Below, piece by piece: positions 1 to 7,941 of a DNA stretch of 62,250 bases. Source of the stretch: an uncultured Xylophilus sp. (GTDB lineage: Bacteria; Pseudomonadota; Gammaproteobacteria; Burkholderiales; Burkholderiaceae_C); the NCBI GenBank assembly GCA_913776965.1, contig CAJYQL010000117.1:1-62250 (forward strand). The letters run 5' to 3'. The notes under the pieces were generated by a model. It ran no database searches and was not told the DNA's origin. It saw nothing but the letters and a program-made list of their open reading frames with translations. The translations under genes were made by a program, and so were the position numbers. How positions within the stretch are numbered: position 1 is the first letter of the stretch; each line of letters opens with the position of its first letter.

Positions 1-561
1 GGAGGCGTCGGTCGAGCGGTCCGTTGGGGACACGGGGTCGACAGGCGGGGATGTAGGCGATAAGTCCGCTGGCGGCGGTTCGGACCGCAAGGTGTGGGGT
101 ACGGTATGCAGCACCGCCTGCGCCGCCGGCGAACGGCGCCGCCAGACGGCCGCACCCGGTTCTTCTTCCGACGCCAGGGGCGGACGCGGCACGGGTGGCG
201 GAATCGAGACGGATGCGCCGTTGCGCGGTGGCATTGGCGGGAGTGGCCGCGTTTCCCCCGACGATCCTGACCCACCGATCGACGCGGCGGACGGCACAAC
301 GCGCGATGGCGTGGCGGCCGGAGCGCCTGCGGCTGTCCGCGGCGTCGTCTGCGGCGTCGGCTGAGGCGGTGCCGGGACCGGCGGTGTCGCCGGCCGCATA
401 GCCCCCGCGGCCGATGCAGCGGCCTCGTCGTGCAGTTGGCGCGACGCGTCGAACACCTCGGCACAGCGGCCGCACCGGACCCACCCCTCGGAGATCCTGA
501 GCTGATCGGGGACGACCTTGAACATCGTCCCGCAGGAAGGGCAGCTGGTGATGAGGCTCAT
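1..561 (-). CDS. Zinc-ribbon / DUF3426-type protein, C-terminus beyond the window
   Basis: The frame is open from an ATG at 561 to the window edge (187 codons, no stop), so the C-terminus is missing. The N-terminus has a compact zinc ribbon with two CxxC pairs, CPSC at residues 7-10 and CGRC at 30-33, followed by a VFDA motif. This is the usual opening of Burkholderiales DUF3426 proteins. A long proline- and alanine-rich linker follows; a membrane anchor normally comes next but is not visible here. It lies 55 nt downstream of prmA on the same strand, the usual neighbour. Function is unknown; a zinc-binding envelope or regulatory role is inference. Confidence 0.8.
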   Translation of the reverse strand, partial: MSLITSCPSCGTMFKVVPDQLRISEGWVRCGRCAEVFDASRQLHDEAAASAAGAMRPATPPVPAPPQPTPQTTPRTAAGAPAATPSRVVPSAASIGGSGSSGETRPLPPMPPRNGASVSIPPPVPRPPLASEEEPGAAVWRRRSPAAQAVLHTVPHTLRSEPPPADLSPTSPPVDPVSPTDRSTDAS

Positions 562-616
562 GCGCCACCGATTGTAGGGAGCGGCCCGGGCGGTCGAACG
601 CGCGCCGGGCGCCGGC

Positions 617-1507
617 TCAGCCCGGTCGGCGGCCGGTCATCAGGATCCAGCCGTCTTCCTCGTCCGCCACCTCGATTGCCAGGTAGGGTGCGTAGGCGGC
701 CTGCAGTTCCTCGGCCTGCCGGGACAGAATGCCGGCGAGCACCAGGGCGCCACCCGATGCCACATGGCTGCAGAGCAGCGGCGCCAGCACTTTCAGCGGC
801 GTGGCGAGGATGTTGGCCAGTACGGTCGCATAGGCGCCCTGCGCGCGGTCCGGCAGGCCGGCCTGCAGGCGGGCCTGGTTGGCCTCGGCGTTCAGCCGGG
901 TCGATTCGACCGCCGCCTCGTCGATGTCCACCGCGTCGATCGGCTCTGCGCCGTGCAGCGCCGCGCCGATCGCGAGGATGCCGGAGCCGCAGCCGTAGTC
1001 CAGCGTGCGGCCGAGCGCGCCGGCCGGCTGTTGCGCGATCCAGCGCAGGCACATCCGCGTGGTCGGATGGGTGCCGGTGCCGAAGGCGAGGCCCGGATCG
1101 AGCCGGATCACCTGGCGGGCCGCCGCCGGCGGCTCGTGCCAGGTCGGCACGATCCAGAACGCGGGCGTGATCTCGACCGGCGCGAACTGCGACTGCGTGA
1201 GCCGCACCCAGTCCTGGTCGGCCACCGGCGCGCACTCCAGCATCTCGCAGCCTTCGAAGAAGTCCTGCGCGCCGAGCAGCACGGCCGCTTCCCGCGCCGC
1301 CGCCTCGTCGGCGAACAGGGCGATCACGCGCGACCGCTGCCAGCCGTCCTTGGGCGGCGGCATGCCCGGCTCTCCAAAGAGCGCCTGTTCGGCATCGGTC
1401 TGGGCATCCGCATCCTCGACGCTGACGGACAAGGCATCGAGCGCTTCGAGCGCATCGCTGACGGATTCGATGCGGGTCTCGGGGACCAGCAGACGGAGTT
1501 CGAACAT
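617..1507 (-). CDS. prmA: Ribosomal protein L11 methyltransferase
   Basis: PrmA trimethylates ribosomal protein L11 with S-adenosylmethionine in the cytoplasm. The 296-residue length fits the family. The family signature FGTGTHPTT is at residues 142-150, and the SAM-binding motif I (LDYGCGSGILAIGAA) starts at about residue 169. The N-terminal 100 residues match the L11-recognition domain in size. It lies 67 nt downstream of accC, separated by an intrinsic terminator, so it may be transcribed partly on its own. The start is the ATG at 1507. Confidence 0.96.
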   Translation of the reverse strand: MFELRLLVPETRIESVSDALEALDALSVSVEDADAQTDAEQALFGEPGMPPPKDGWQRSRVIALFADEAAAREAAVLLGAQDFFEGCEMLECAPVADQDWVRLTQSQFAPVEITPAFWIVPTWHEPPAAARQVIRLDPGLAFGTGTHPTTRMCLRWIAQQPAGALGRTLDYGCGSGILAIGAALHGAEPIDAVDIDEAAVESTRLNAEANQARLQAGLPDRAQGAYATVLANILATPLKVLAPLLCSHVASGGALVLAGILSRQAEELQAAYAPYLAIEVADEEDGWILMTGRRPG

Positions 1508-1539
1508 GGACGGGGGCTTCCGCAGGCGTGCCGCAGCAC

Positions 1540-1567
1540 AAAAACCAAAACCGGCCCGAAGGCCGGC
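1540..1567 (-). terminator. Intrinsic terminator between accC and prmA
   Basis: On the minus strand a CCGGCC stem, TTCG tetraloop and GGCCGG arm are followed by a T-rich tail (TTTTGGTTTTT). It sits directly after the accC stop and should end or weaken the accBC transcript before prmA. Confidence 0.8.
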
Positions 1568-1574
1568 AGAGGCA

Positions 1575-2924
1575 TCAGCGCTTGTGGTGCGCGAGCCATT
1601 CCTCGAGGTAGTGGATGTTGGTGCCGCCCTCCTGGAACCGGGCGTCCAGCATCAGCTCGCGGTGCAGCGGGATGTTGGTGCTGATGCCCTCCACCACCGT
1701 CTCCAGCAGCGCGGTGCGCATCCGGGCGATCGCCTGCTCGCGGGTGTCGCCGTGGGTGATCAGCTTGCCGATCATCGAGTCGTAGTTGGGCGGCACGAAG
1801 TAGTTGCTGTAGGCGTGCGAATCGACCCGCACCCCCGGCCCGCCCGGCGCATGCCAGGTGGTGATGCGGCCCGGCGACGGCGTGAACTTGTACGGGTCCT
1901 CGGCGTTGACCCGGCATTCGATCGCATGGCCGCGCAGCACGATGTCGCGCTGGGTGAAGGGCAGCTTCTCGCCGGCCGCCACCATGATCTGCGTCTTCAC
2001 GATGTCGACGCCGGTGATCAGCTCGGTCACCGGATGCTCCACCTGCACGCGGGTGTTCATCTCGATGAAATAGAACTCGCCGTTCTCGTAGAGGAACTCG
2101 AAGGTGCCGGCGCCGCGATAGCCGATCTTCTTGCAGGCGGCGACGCAGCGGTCGCCGATGCGCTCGATCAGCTTGCGCGGGATGCCCGGCGCCGGTGCTT
2201 CCTCGATCACCTTCTGGTGGCGGCGCTGCATGGAGCAGTCTCGCTCGCCCAGGTAGACCGCGTTGCGGTGCTTGTCGGCGAGCACCTGGATCTCGATGTG
2301 GCGGGGGTTCTGGAGGAACTTCTCCATGTAGACCGCCGGATTGTTGAAGGCTGCGCCGGCCTCCGCCTTGGTCATCTGCACCGCGTTGACCAGGGCCGCC
2401 TCGGTGTGCACCACCCGCATGCCGCGGCCACCACCGCCGCCGGCCGCCTTGATGATCACCGGATAGCCGATCGACTTGGCGATGCGGCGGATCTCCACCG
2501 GGTTGTCGGGCAGTTCGCCTTCGGAACCCGGCACGCAGGGCACGCCGGCCTTCAGCATCGCGAGCTTGGCCGAGACCTTGTCGCCCATGATGCGGATCGA
2601 TTCGGGTGTCGGGCCGATGAACTGGAAGCCGCTCTTCTCCACCCGTTCGGCGAAGTTGGCGTTCTCCGACAGGAAGCCGTAGCCGGGGTGGATCGCCTCG
2701 GCGTCGGTGACTTCGGCGGCCGAGATGATCGCCGGCATGTTGAGGTAGGACAGCGCGGAGGGAGCCGGGCCGATGCAGACCGCCTCTTCGGCGAGCTTGA
2801 CGTACTTGGCGTCGCGGTCGGCCTCGGAATAGACCATGACCGCGGTGACGCCCATTTCGCGGCAGGCACGCTGGACACGCAGCGCGATTTCTCCGCGGTT
2901 GGCGACGAGTATCTTCTTGAACAT
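1575..2924 (-). CDS. accC: Acetyl-CoA carboxylase, biotin carboxylase subunit
   Basis: AccC carboxylates biotin on BCCP using ATP and bicarbonate, the first half-reaction of malonyl-CoA formation. At 449 residues it is standard length. The N-terminal [16 protein letters not shown] motif is intact, the ATP-grasp glycine-rich loop ([12 protein letters not shown]) is at about 159-170, and the biotin-carboxylase signature [16 protein letters not shown] is at about 286-301. It starts 16 nt after accB on the same strand, giving a classic accBC operon. Confidence 0.98.
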   Translation of the reverse strand: MFKKILVANRGEIALRVQRACREMGVTAVMVYSEADRDAKYVKLAEEAVCIGPAPSALSYLNMPAIISAAEVTDAEAIHPGYGFLSENANFAERVEKSGFQFIGPTPESIRIMGDKVSAKLAMLKAGVPCVPGSEGELPDNPVEIRRIAKSIGYPVIIKAAGGGGGRGMRVVHTEAALVNAVQMTKAEAGAAFNNPAVYMEKFLQNPRHIEIQVLADKHRNAVYLGERDCSMQRRHQKVIEEAPAPGIPRKLIERIGDRCVAACKKIGYRGAGTFEFLYENGEFYFIEMNTRVQVEHPVTELITGVDIVKTQIMVAAGEKLPFTQRDIVLRGHAIECRVNAEDPYKFTPSPGRITTWHAPGGPGVRVDSHAYSNYFVPPNYDSMIGKLITHGDTREQAIARMRTALLETVVEGISTNIPLHRELMLDARFQEGGTNIHYLEEWLAHHKR

Positions 2925-2940
2925 GAAGCGCAGCCCGTCG

Positions 2941-3399
2941 TCAGGCGATGAGGAACAGCGGCTGGCCGTATTCGACGGCTTGGCCGTTCTCGGCCAGGAT
3001 CTGGGTGATGGTGCCGGACTTGTCGGCTTCGATCTCGTTCAAGATCTTCATCGCCTCGATGATGCAGATCGTGTCGCCTTCCTTGACCTGGCTGCCGACC
3101 TCGACGAACGCCTTGGCGCCCGGGCTCGACGCGTGGTACAGGGTGCCGACCATCGGCGACTTGACGACATGGCCTGTGGGTACGTCCGGCACGGCCGGTG
3201 TGCTGGCGGCTGCGGGTGCCGCCGCTGGCACGGCCGCGGCCGGTGCCTGTGCGACGGCGGGGGCCGGCACGAACTGCTGCACCACCACGCCGCCACCCTT
3301 CACGATCCGGACCTTGCCTTCGGCTTCGGTGATTTCCAGTTCGGAGACGTTCGACTCCGACACGAGGTCGATCAGGGTCTTGAGTTTGCGCAGATCCAT
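2941..3399 (-). CDS. accB: Biotin carboxyl carrier protein of acetyl-CoA carboxylase
   Basis: AccB carries biotin between the carboxylase and transferase subunits. It has 152 residues: an N-terminal domain (1-40), a mobile Ala/Pro linker (about 45-75) and a C-terminal biotinyl domain with EAMK at 115-118, where Lys118 is the biotinylation site. The start is the ATG at 3399. Roughly 120 nt of non-coding DNA separates it from the TlpA-like gene; in many Burkholderiales aroQ sits there, and here it is absent. Confidence 0.97.
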   Translation of the reverse strand: MDLRKLKTLIDLVSESNVSELEITEAEGKVRIVKGGGVVVQQFVPAPAVAQAPAAAVPAAAPAAASTPAVPDVPTGHVVKSPMVGTLYHASSPGAKAFVEVGSQVKEGDTICIIEAMKILNEIEADKSGTITQILAENGQAVEYGQPLFLIA

Positions 3400-3520
3400 G
3401 GTGGCCGGGGCATCCGTGAGATGCTTGTAAAAAACAGGCCGCGAATGTACCGCAGAAACGGATTACATCGCCCATTTTTGGACAAATGCCGGGAATTCCC
3501 TCGAAAACAAGGAAACGGGA

Positions 3521-4099
3521 TCAAGCGCCCTTGTGAGTCCCGCCTGTCCATCCGGCCAGATCGCCTTCCGACAGCTGGCCGATTCTACGGTGCAGCACCA
3601 TCCCCTCGCCCGACACGGCCACCGAGAACGGCAGCCCGCCGGCGCCGTTGCCGAGCGCCTTCGACAGGTCAGTCCCCTGCAGCCCCGCCATCGCGATCGG
3701 GAAGGCGACCGGCGTGCGCTCCAGGAACCGGCGGACCGCCGACGGCTGGTCCACCGCCACCCCCAGCACCTGCCAGCCGCCCGGCGGCTGGGCACGGTGG
3801 AAGCGGTCGAGCAGCGGCATTTCCTCCACGCAGGGCGGGCACCAGGTCGCCCAGAAATTCACGATAACCGGCCGGCCGCGCAGCGCCGCGAGGTCGAAGG
3901 GCACCCCTGTCGGCGTCTCGAAGGCCTGCTGCCAGAGCACGTCGGCGGATGCGCCCTCGGCACCGCCCGGCTGCCGCCCGCGCCATGCCCAGCCGGCCCC
4001 GGCGACCGCGGCCGCCACGCCGATGCCGCCCACCAGCCAACGGCGGGTCGGCGGCCGGACGGTGGCGGAAGGGGATGCGGGCAGTTGGGGTTCGGTCAT
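3521..4099 (-). CDS. TlpA/ResA-type membrane-anchored thiol-disulfide oxidoreductase
   Basis: A 192-residue protein with one N-terminal transmembrane anchor (about 20-38) and a periplasmic thioredoxin fold. The active site WCPPC (cysteines 87 and 90) lies in the family motif VNFWATWCPPCVEEMP. Such proteins reduce periplasmic disulfides, for example in cytochrome c maturation or protein quality control; the client here is not known. It overlaps the upstream gene by 4 nt (ATGA), so the two are translationally coupled. Confidence 0.9.
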   Translation of the reverse strand: MTEPQLPASPSATVRPPTRRWLVGGIGVAAAVAGAGWAWRGRQPGGAEGASADVLWQQAFETPTGVPFDLAALRGRPVIVNFWATWCPPCVEEMPLLDRFHRAQPPGGWQVLGVAVDQPSAVRRFLERTPVAFPIAMAGLQGTDLSKALGNGAGGLPFSVAVSGEGMVLHRRIGQLSEGDLAGWTGGTHKGA

Positions 4100-4704
4100 C
4101 GTGAGGCGTCGGAGGAAGAAGGATCGGCGAGCAGCGCGCGCACCGCAGCAGTGTCGCCGCGCGGCGTACGGCCGCGGCTGTCGGGCCGCAGCGCGCCGCG
4201 CAGATCGTCCAGATCGTAGACCAGCAGATGCACGCCGACCACCTCGCCCAGGGCCTGCGAGCGGCCCGGCACCGTCAGGGCCTCGACCGGCTCGCCGTGG
4301 AAGCCGGTGACGGTCTGCGGTTCGTAGTCCACGTGGTGGTCGATCAGCGCGATCTCGGCGGACTTGCAGTCGTCGCAGAACAGCTGGATATAGACGTCCG
4401 ACAGCCGCGTCGCGGTGCCGTGCCAGACCGCCCCGCCCAGGTGCGGGCGGAATTCGCGCATGCGCTCCATCCAGACCAGCGCCACCTCGCGCAGGGCGCG
4501 CAGTTCGGCCGGCTGGGTATCGGCGCAGAACAGCGCGATGTACTCCCGCACCGCGTCCTCGACCGCATCGTTGTCGGGCAGCGCCGAGCGTGCGGGCAGG
4601 CCGAGCTGCTTGACCGCCCGCCGCTTGGCGGCGCCGTACTCCAGGCCTTCTTCGACCACCAGGCGGGCGGCGGTGGCGGCGACTTCGGATTTCAGGGTGT
4701 CCAT
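4096..4704 (-). CDS. Conserved hypothetical protein next to mpl
   Basis: A 202-residue soluble protein without signal peptide or membrane segment. Visible marks are a charged helical N-terminal half and a central stretch with DVYIQLFCDDCKSAEIALIDHHV (about 104-126) that mixes acidic residues, a Cys pair and two histidines, as a metal-binding site might. I do not recognise the family with certainty. It is divergent from mpl and coupled to the TlpA-like gene downstream. It is probably a genuine Burkholderiales-conserved gene given its codon use and position. Confidence 0.75.
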   Translation of the reverse strand: MDTLKSEVAATAARLVVEEGLEYGAAKRRAVKQLGLPARSALPDNDAVEDAVREYIALFCADTQPAELRALREVALVWMERMREFRPHLGGAVWHGTATRLSDVYIQLFCDDCKSAEIALIDHHVDYEPQTVTGFHGEPVEALTVPGRSQALGEVVGVHLLVYDLDDLRGALRPDSRGRTPRGDTAAVRALLADPSSSDASR

Positions 4705-4785
4705 GGCGGTCCTCTGCGGTCGGCCCCCGATTGTCGCGCCCTGCCCTGCCTGCGTGTGTGACGGCGCACCACGCCCTTGGCGTCC

Positions 4786-4818
4786 GCTATGGATTTGATA
4801 GCTATCTGCGCAAGTAGG
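4786..4818. repeat. Dispersed Comamonadaceae-type intergenic element
   Basis: GGATTTGATAGCTATCTGCG followed by CAAGTAG resembles the ATTTGATAGCTGCTNGCGC element scattered between genes in Comamonadaceae. Related copies are at 6265-6306 and 58293-58330. It sits in the 178-nt divergent region upstream of mpl. Confidence 0.55.
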
Positions 4819-4882
4819 ACGGTCGCCGGAAGCCTCTCGGGATCCGAATACCCTCTGCCGGACCGGCTTTTAGAATCGCGCG

Positions 4883-6277
4883 ATGCACATCCACATCCTC
4901 GGCATCTGCGGCACCTTCATGGGCGGCCTCGCCGCACTGGCCCGCGAGGCCGGCCACCGTGTCACCGGCTGCGACGCCGGCGTCTACCCGCCGATGAGCG
5001 ACCAGTTGCGCGCGCTCGGCATCGACCTGATCGAAGGCTTCGGCGCCGAGCAGCTCGACCTGGAGCCCGACATGTTCGTCGTCGGCAACGTGGTGAGCCG
5101 GGCGCGCCAACCCGACGGGACTCCCAAGTTCCCGCTGATGGAGGCGATCCTCGATGCCGGCGCGCCCTATACCAGCGGCCCGCAGTGGCTCGCCGAGCAT
5201 GTGCTGCAGGGCCGCCATGTCCTGGCCGTCGCCGGCACCCACGGCAAGACGACGACCAGCTCAATGCTCGCCTGGATCCTGGAAGACGCCGGCCTTGCGC
5301 CCGGCTTCCTGATCGGCGGCGTGCCGCAGAACTTCGACGTGTCGGCGCGCCTCGGCTGCGGGACATTCTTCGTGATTGAAGCCGACGAATACGACACCGC
5401 CTTCTTCGACAAGCGCAGCAAGTTCGTGCACTACCGGCCGCGCACCGCCGTGCTCAACAACCTGGAATACGACCACGCCGACATCTTCGACGACCTCGCG
5501 GCGATCGAGCGGCAGTTCCACCACCTGCTGCGCACCGTGCCGGCGAGCGGCCGGGTGATCGCCAACGGCGCGGAGGCGAGCATCGACCGGGTGCTGCAGC
5601 AAGGCTGCTGGAGTGCGCTGCGCCGCTTCGGCCCTGCGGGCAGCGACTTTGCGGCCCGGGGCGAGCCCGGTGCTTTCGAGGTATTGCAGGACGGGCAGCC
5701 GGTCGCGCGGGTGGCCTGGGATCTCACCGGCGTGCACAATCAGTGGAACGCGCTGGCGGCGATCGCCGCGGCCGAACATGTGGGCGTCGCACCGGCTGTC
5801 GCAGCGGCGGCGCTCGGCCGGTTCCGCAACGTGCGCCGGCGGATGGAGCTGCGCGGCACGGCGGCCGGCGTGCAGGTGTTCGACGATTTCGCGCACCACC
5901 CGACCGCGATCCGCACCACGCTCGACGGCCTGCGCCGCGACACGACCCGCGCAGGCGGTGGCACCGGTCGCATCCTGGCGGTGTTCGAGCCGCGCAGCAA
6001 CACGATGAAGCTGGGCACCATGGCGTCGCAGCTGCCGTGGAGCCTGGAGGCCGCGGACCTCGCGTTCTGCCACACCGGCGGCCTCGACTGGGATGCGGCG
6101 GCCGCGCTCGCCCCGATGGGCGACCGGGCCCGTACGGCGCCGGACATCGCCACGCTGGTCGACCAGGTCGTCGCGGCGGCGCAGCCGGGCGACCGGGTGG
6201 TCTGCATGAGCAACGGCGGCTTCGGGGGCATCCACGGCCGGCTACTGGACGCTCTCGCCGCGCTATCTAATCGATAG
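4883..6277 (+). CDS. mpl: UDP-MurNAc:L-alanyl-gamma-D-glutamyl-meso-diaminopimelate ligase
   Basis: Mpl recycles peptidoglycan by joining the released tripeptide to UDP-MurNAc in an ATP-dependent Mur-ligase reaction. At 464 residues it matches the family. The N-terminal nucleotide fold begins HIHILGICGTFMGG, which distinguishes Mpl from MurC. The P-loop AGTHGKTTTSS is at 117-127, and the C-terminal FDDFAHHPTAIR motif is typical of Mpl and MurC. It ends at a strong hairpin terminator. Confidence 0.96.
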   Translation: MHIHILGICGTFMGGLAALAREAGHRVTGCDAGVYPPMSDQLRALGIDLIEGFGAEQLDLEPDMFVVGNVVSRARQPDGTPKFPLMEAILDAGAPYTSGPQWLAEHVLQGRHVLAVAGTHGKTTTSSMLAWILEDAGLAPGFLIGGVPQNFDVSARLGCGTFFVIEADEYDTAFFDKRSKFVHYRPRTAVLNNLEYDHADIFDDLAAIERQFHHLLRTVPASGRVIANGAEASIDRVLQQGCWSALRRFGPAGSDFAARGEPGAFEVLQDGQPVARVAWDLTGVHNQWNALAAIAAAEHVGVAPAVAAAALGRFRNVRRRMELRGTAAGVQVFDDFAHHPTAIRTTLDGLRRDTTRAGGGTGRILAVFEPRSNTMKLGTMASQLPWSLEAADLAFCHTGGLDWDAAAALAPMGDRARTAPDIATLVDQVVAAAQPGDRVVCMSNGGFGGIHGRLLDALAALSNR

Positions 6278-6279
6278 CT

Positions 6280-6315
6280 GCTCGCGCCCGTCGTACGGGC
6301 GCGAGCGCCGCTTTT
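6280..6315 (+). terminator. Terminator between convergent mpl and aroG
   Basis: A perfect 12-bp stem (GCTCGCGCCCGT / ACGGGCGCGAGC, loop CGT, 6280-6306) is followed by a T-rich tract. It overlaps a copy of the GATAGCTGCT-type dispersed element that begins inside the last codons of mpl, so the repeat appears to have been co-opted as a terminator. Confidence 0.75.
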
Positions 6316-6319
6316 CTTC

Positions 6320-7447
6320 TTAACCGCGTGCGCGGCGGGCCGCCACGGCGTCCGACAGCACCTGCAGCGTCTCGAGCGACGTGTCCCATCCGAGGCAGGC
6401 GTCGGTGATGCTCTTGCCGTATTCCAGGCCGCCGGCGTCGTCCTTGCCCGGCGTGAACTTCTGGGCGCCGGCGTTCAGGTGGCTCTCGACCATCAGGCCG
6501 AACACGCCGCGCGAACCGCCCGCGATCTGCTGCGCCACGTCCTGCGCGACCACCTGCTGGCGCTCGTGCTGCTTGCTGCTGTTGGCATGGCTGCAGTCGA
6601 CCATCAGCGTGGCCGGCAGGCCCGCCCTGGCGAGGTCGGCGCAGGCAGCCTCGACGCTCGCCGCGTCGTAGTTGGGCGCCTTGCCGCCGCGCAGGATCAC
6701 GTGGCAGTCGGGGTTGCCGTCGGTCTGCACGACCGCGACCTGACCGTTCTTGTGCACCGACAGGAAGTGGTGGCCGCGCGCTGCCGCCTGGATCGCGTCG
6801 GTCGCGATGCGGATGTTGCCGTCGGTGCCGTTCTTGAAGCCGATCGGCGCCGAGATGCCCGAGGCCAGCTCGCGGTGCACCTGGCTCTCGGTGGTGCGTG
6901 CGCCGATCGCACCCCAGCTGATCAGGTCGCCGATGTACTGCGGCGAGATCACGTCGAGGAACTCGCTGCCGGCCGGCAGGCCCATGCGGTTGATGTCGAT
7001 CAGCAGCTGGCGCGCGATGCGCAGGCCTTCGTCGATGCGGTAGCTCTCGTCGAGGTAGGGGTCGTTGATCAGGCCCTTCCAGCCGACGGTGGTGCGCGGC
7101 TTCTCGAAGTAGACGCGCATCACGATCTCCAGCGTGTCTGCGTACTTCTCGCGCTCGGCCTTCAGGCGGCGGGCGTATTCCAGTGCCGCGTGCGGGTCGT
7201 GGATCGAGCACGGGCCGATCACCACCAGCAGCCGGTCGTCGCGGCCGGCGATGATCTCGTGGATCGCGTGGCGGGTGCCGGCGATCAGCGACTCGACCGG
7301 GGTGCCGCGGATCGGGAAGAAGCGGATCAGGTGTTCGGGAGGCGGGAGCACGGTGATGTCCTTGATGCGTTCGTCGTCGGTCGTACTGGTCTTGTCGACG
7401 CTCGCATACCAGGGCTCGCTGGCGGCTTGGGTGGGGGCTGCGTTCAT
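6320..7447 (-). CDS. aroG: 3-deoxy-7-phosphoheptulonate (DAHP) synthase, class I
   Basis: Condenses phosphoenolpyruvate and erythrose 4-phosphate, the first step of the shikimate pathway. It has 375 residues, like E. coli AroF/AroG/AroH. Recognisable family stretches include VVIGPCSIHDP, SEFLDVISPQYIGDLISWGAIGARTTESQ and GFKNGTDG. Which aromatic acid inhibits it cannot be read from sequence by eye. Expression is very likely controlled by transcription attenuation: a leader peptide gene rich in Tyr, Phe and Trp codons and an intrinsic terminator lie directly upstream. Confidence 0.96.
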   Translation of the reverse strand: MNAAPTQAASEPWYASVDKTSTTDDERIKDITVLPPPEHLIRFFPIRGTPVESLIAGTRHAIHEIIAGRDDRLLVVIGPCSIHDPHAALEYARRLKAEREKYADTLEIVMRVYFEKPRTTVGWKGLINDPYLDESYRIDEGLRIARQLLIDINRMGLPAGSEFLDVISPQYIGDLISWGAIGARTTESQVHRELASGISAPIGFKNGTDGNIRIATDAIQAAARGHHFLSVHKNGQVAVVQTDGNPDCHVILRGGKAPNYDAASVEAACADLARAGLPATLMVDCSHANSSKQHERQQVVAQDVAQQIAGGSRGVFGLMVESHLNAGAQKFTPGKDDAGGLEYGKSITDACLGWDTSLETLQVLSDAVAARRARG

Positions 7448-7486
7448 GGTGTGCTCCTGTGCTCGGGGGAAGGTTTCGGGGGCCGG

Positions 7487-7523
7487 AAAAAGAAAAACCG
7501 CCGGGCTTTGCAGCGCCGGCGGT
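7487..7523 (-). terminator. Attenuator (leader terminator) upstream of aroG
   Basis: On the minus strand ACCGCCGG and CCGGCGGT form the complementary arms (7516-7523 and 7497-7504) of a GC-rich hairpin with an 11-nt loop, followed by TTTTTCTTTTT. It lies between the leader peptide stop (7550) and the aroG start (7447), so it ends transcription before the structural gene. Its 5' arm can alternatively pair with an identical CCGGCGG copy within the leader coding region (7569-7575). Confidence 0.85.
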
Positions 7524-7549
7524 ATTTACTGAGATTCGGTGTGCCTGCG

Positions 7550-7621
7550 TTACGCGCGCACTCTCAGTCCGCCGGATGGACGGAACCAAAAGTAAAAGTA
7601 GGCGGCGCTGCGGGTTGGCAT
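7550..7621 (-). CDS. Aromatic-amino-acid-rich leader peptide of aroG
   Basis: A 23-residue ORF whose residues 8-13 read YFYFWF, six consecutive aromatic codons (TAC TTT TAC TTT TGG TTC), followed by 10 more residues and TAA. This matches a ribosome-stalling leader: shortage of charged Tyr, Phe or Trp tRNA would stall the ribosome there. Mutually exclusive pairings can be drawn: GCCGCC (7601-7606) with GGCGG (region 2, within 7569-7575), region 2 with the terminator 5' arm, and the terminator itself. No strong Shine-Dalgarno is seen. A TGC-TACATT extended -10-like element ends only about 9 nt before the ATG, so the leader mRNA may be almost leaderless. Confidence 0.8.
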   Translation of the reverse strand: MPTRSAAYFYFWFRPSGGLRVRA

Positions 7622-7941
7622 GGCGCAGGAATGTAGCACACGCACATGCTGCTGACCGGTCGCTACGACGGTCTTCGGACCTCGGTGGTGCAAAGGCGCA
7701 ACGGCGCCAAGCGTGCCGATCCGCTCGCAATGGACGTCGATTCGTCCTGCGATGGCTCAGCGTACGGAGCAGAAACCCTACATACCCGCCGCGTTCCCGA
7801 CAGATGCAACCTGCTGCGTCCTACACCCAAAAATGATGTTTCCAACCCATTTGTGATGCTTGCGCGCGGAGGATCGCGTTGTCACCGGACGCAGGTTCGG
7901 CGTCGAAAACCACAACGTTCTCATCCACTCGGGAGTTCTTC
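7622..7941. other. Divergent intergenic region between the aroG leader and a membrane protein gene
   Basis: About 320 nt without a convincing gene. On the minus strand it must hold the aroG promoter; a candidate extended -10 (TGCTACATT) is at about 7631-7639 and no good -35 box is visible. On the plus strand a GGGAG Shine-Dalgarno (7931-7935) precedes the ATG at 7942. Confidence 0.5.
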
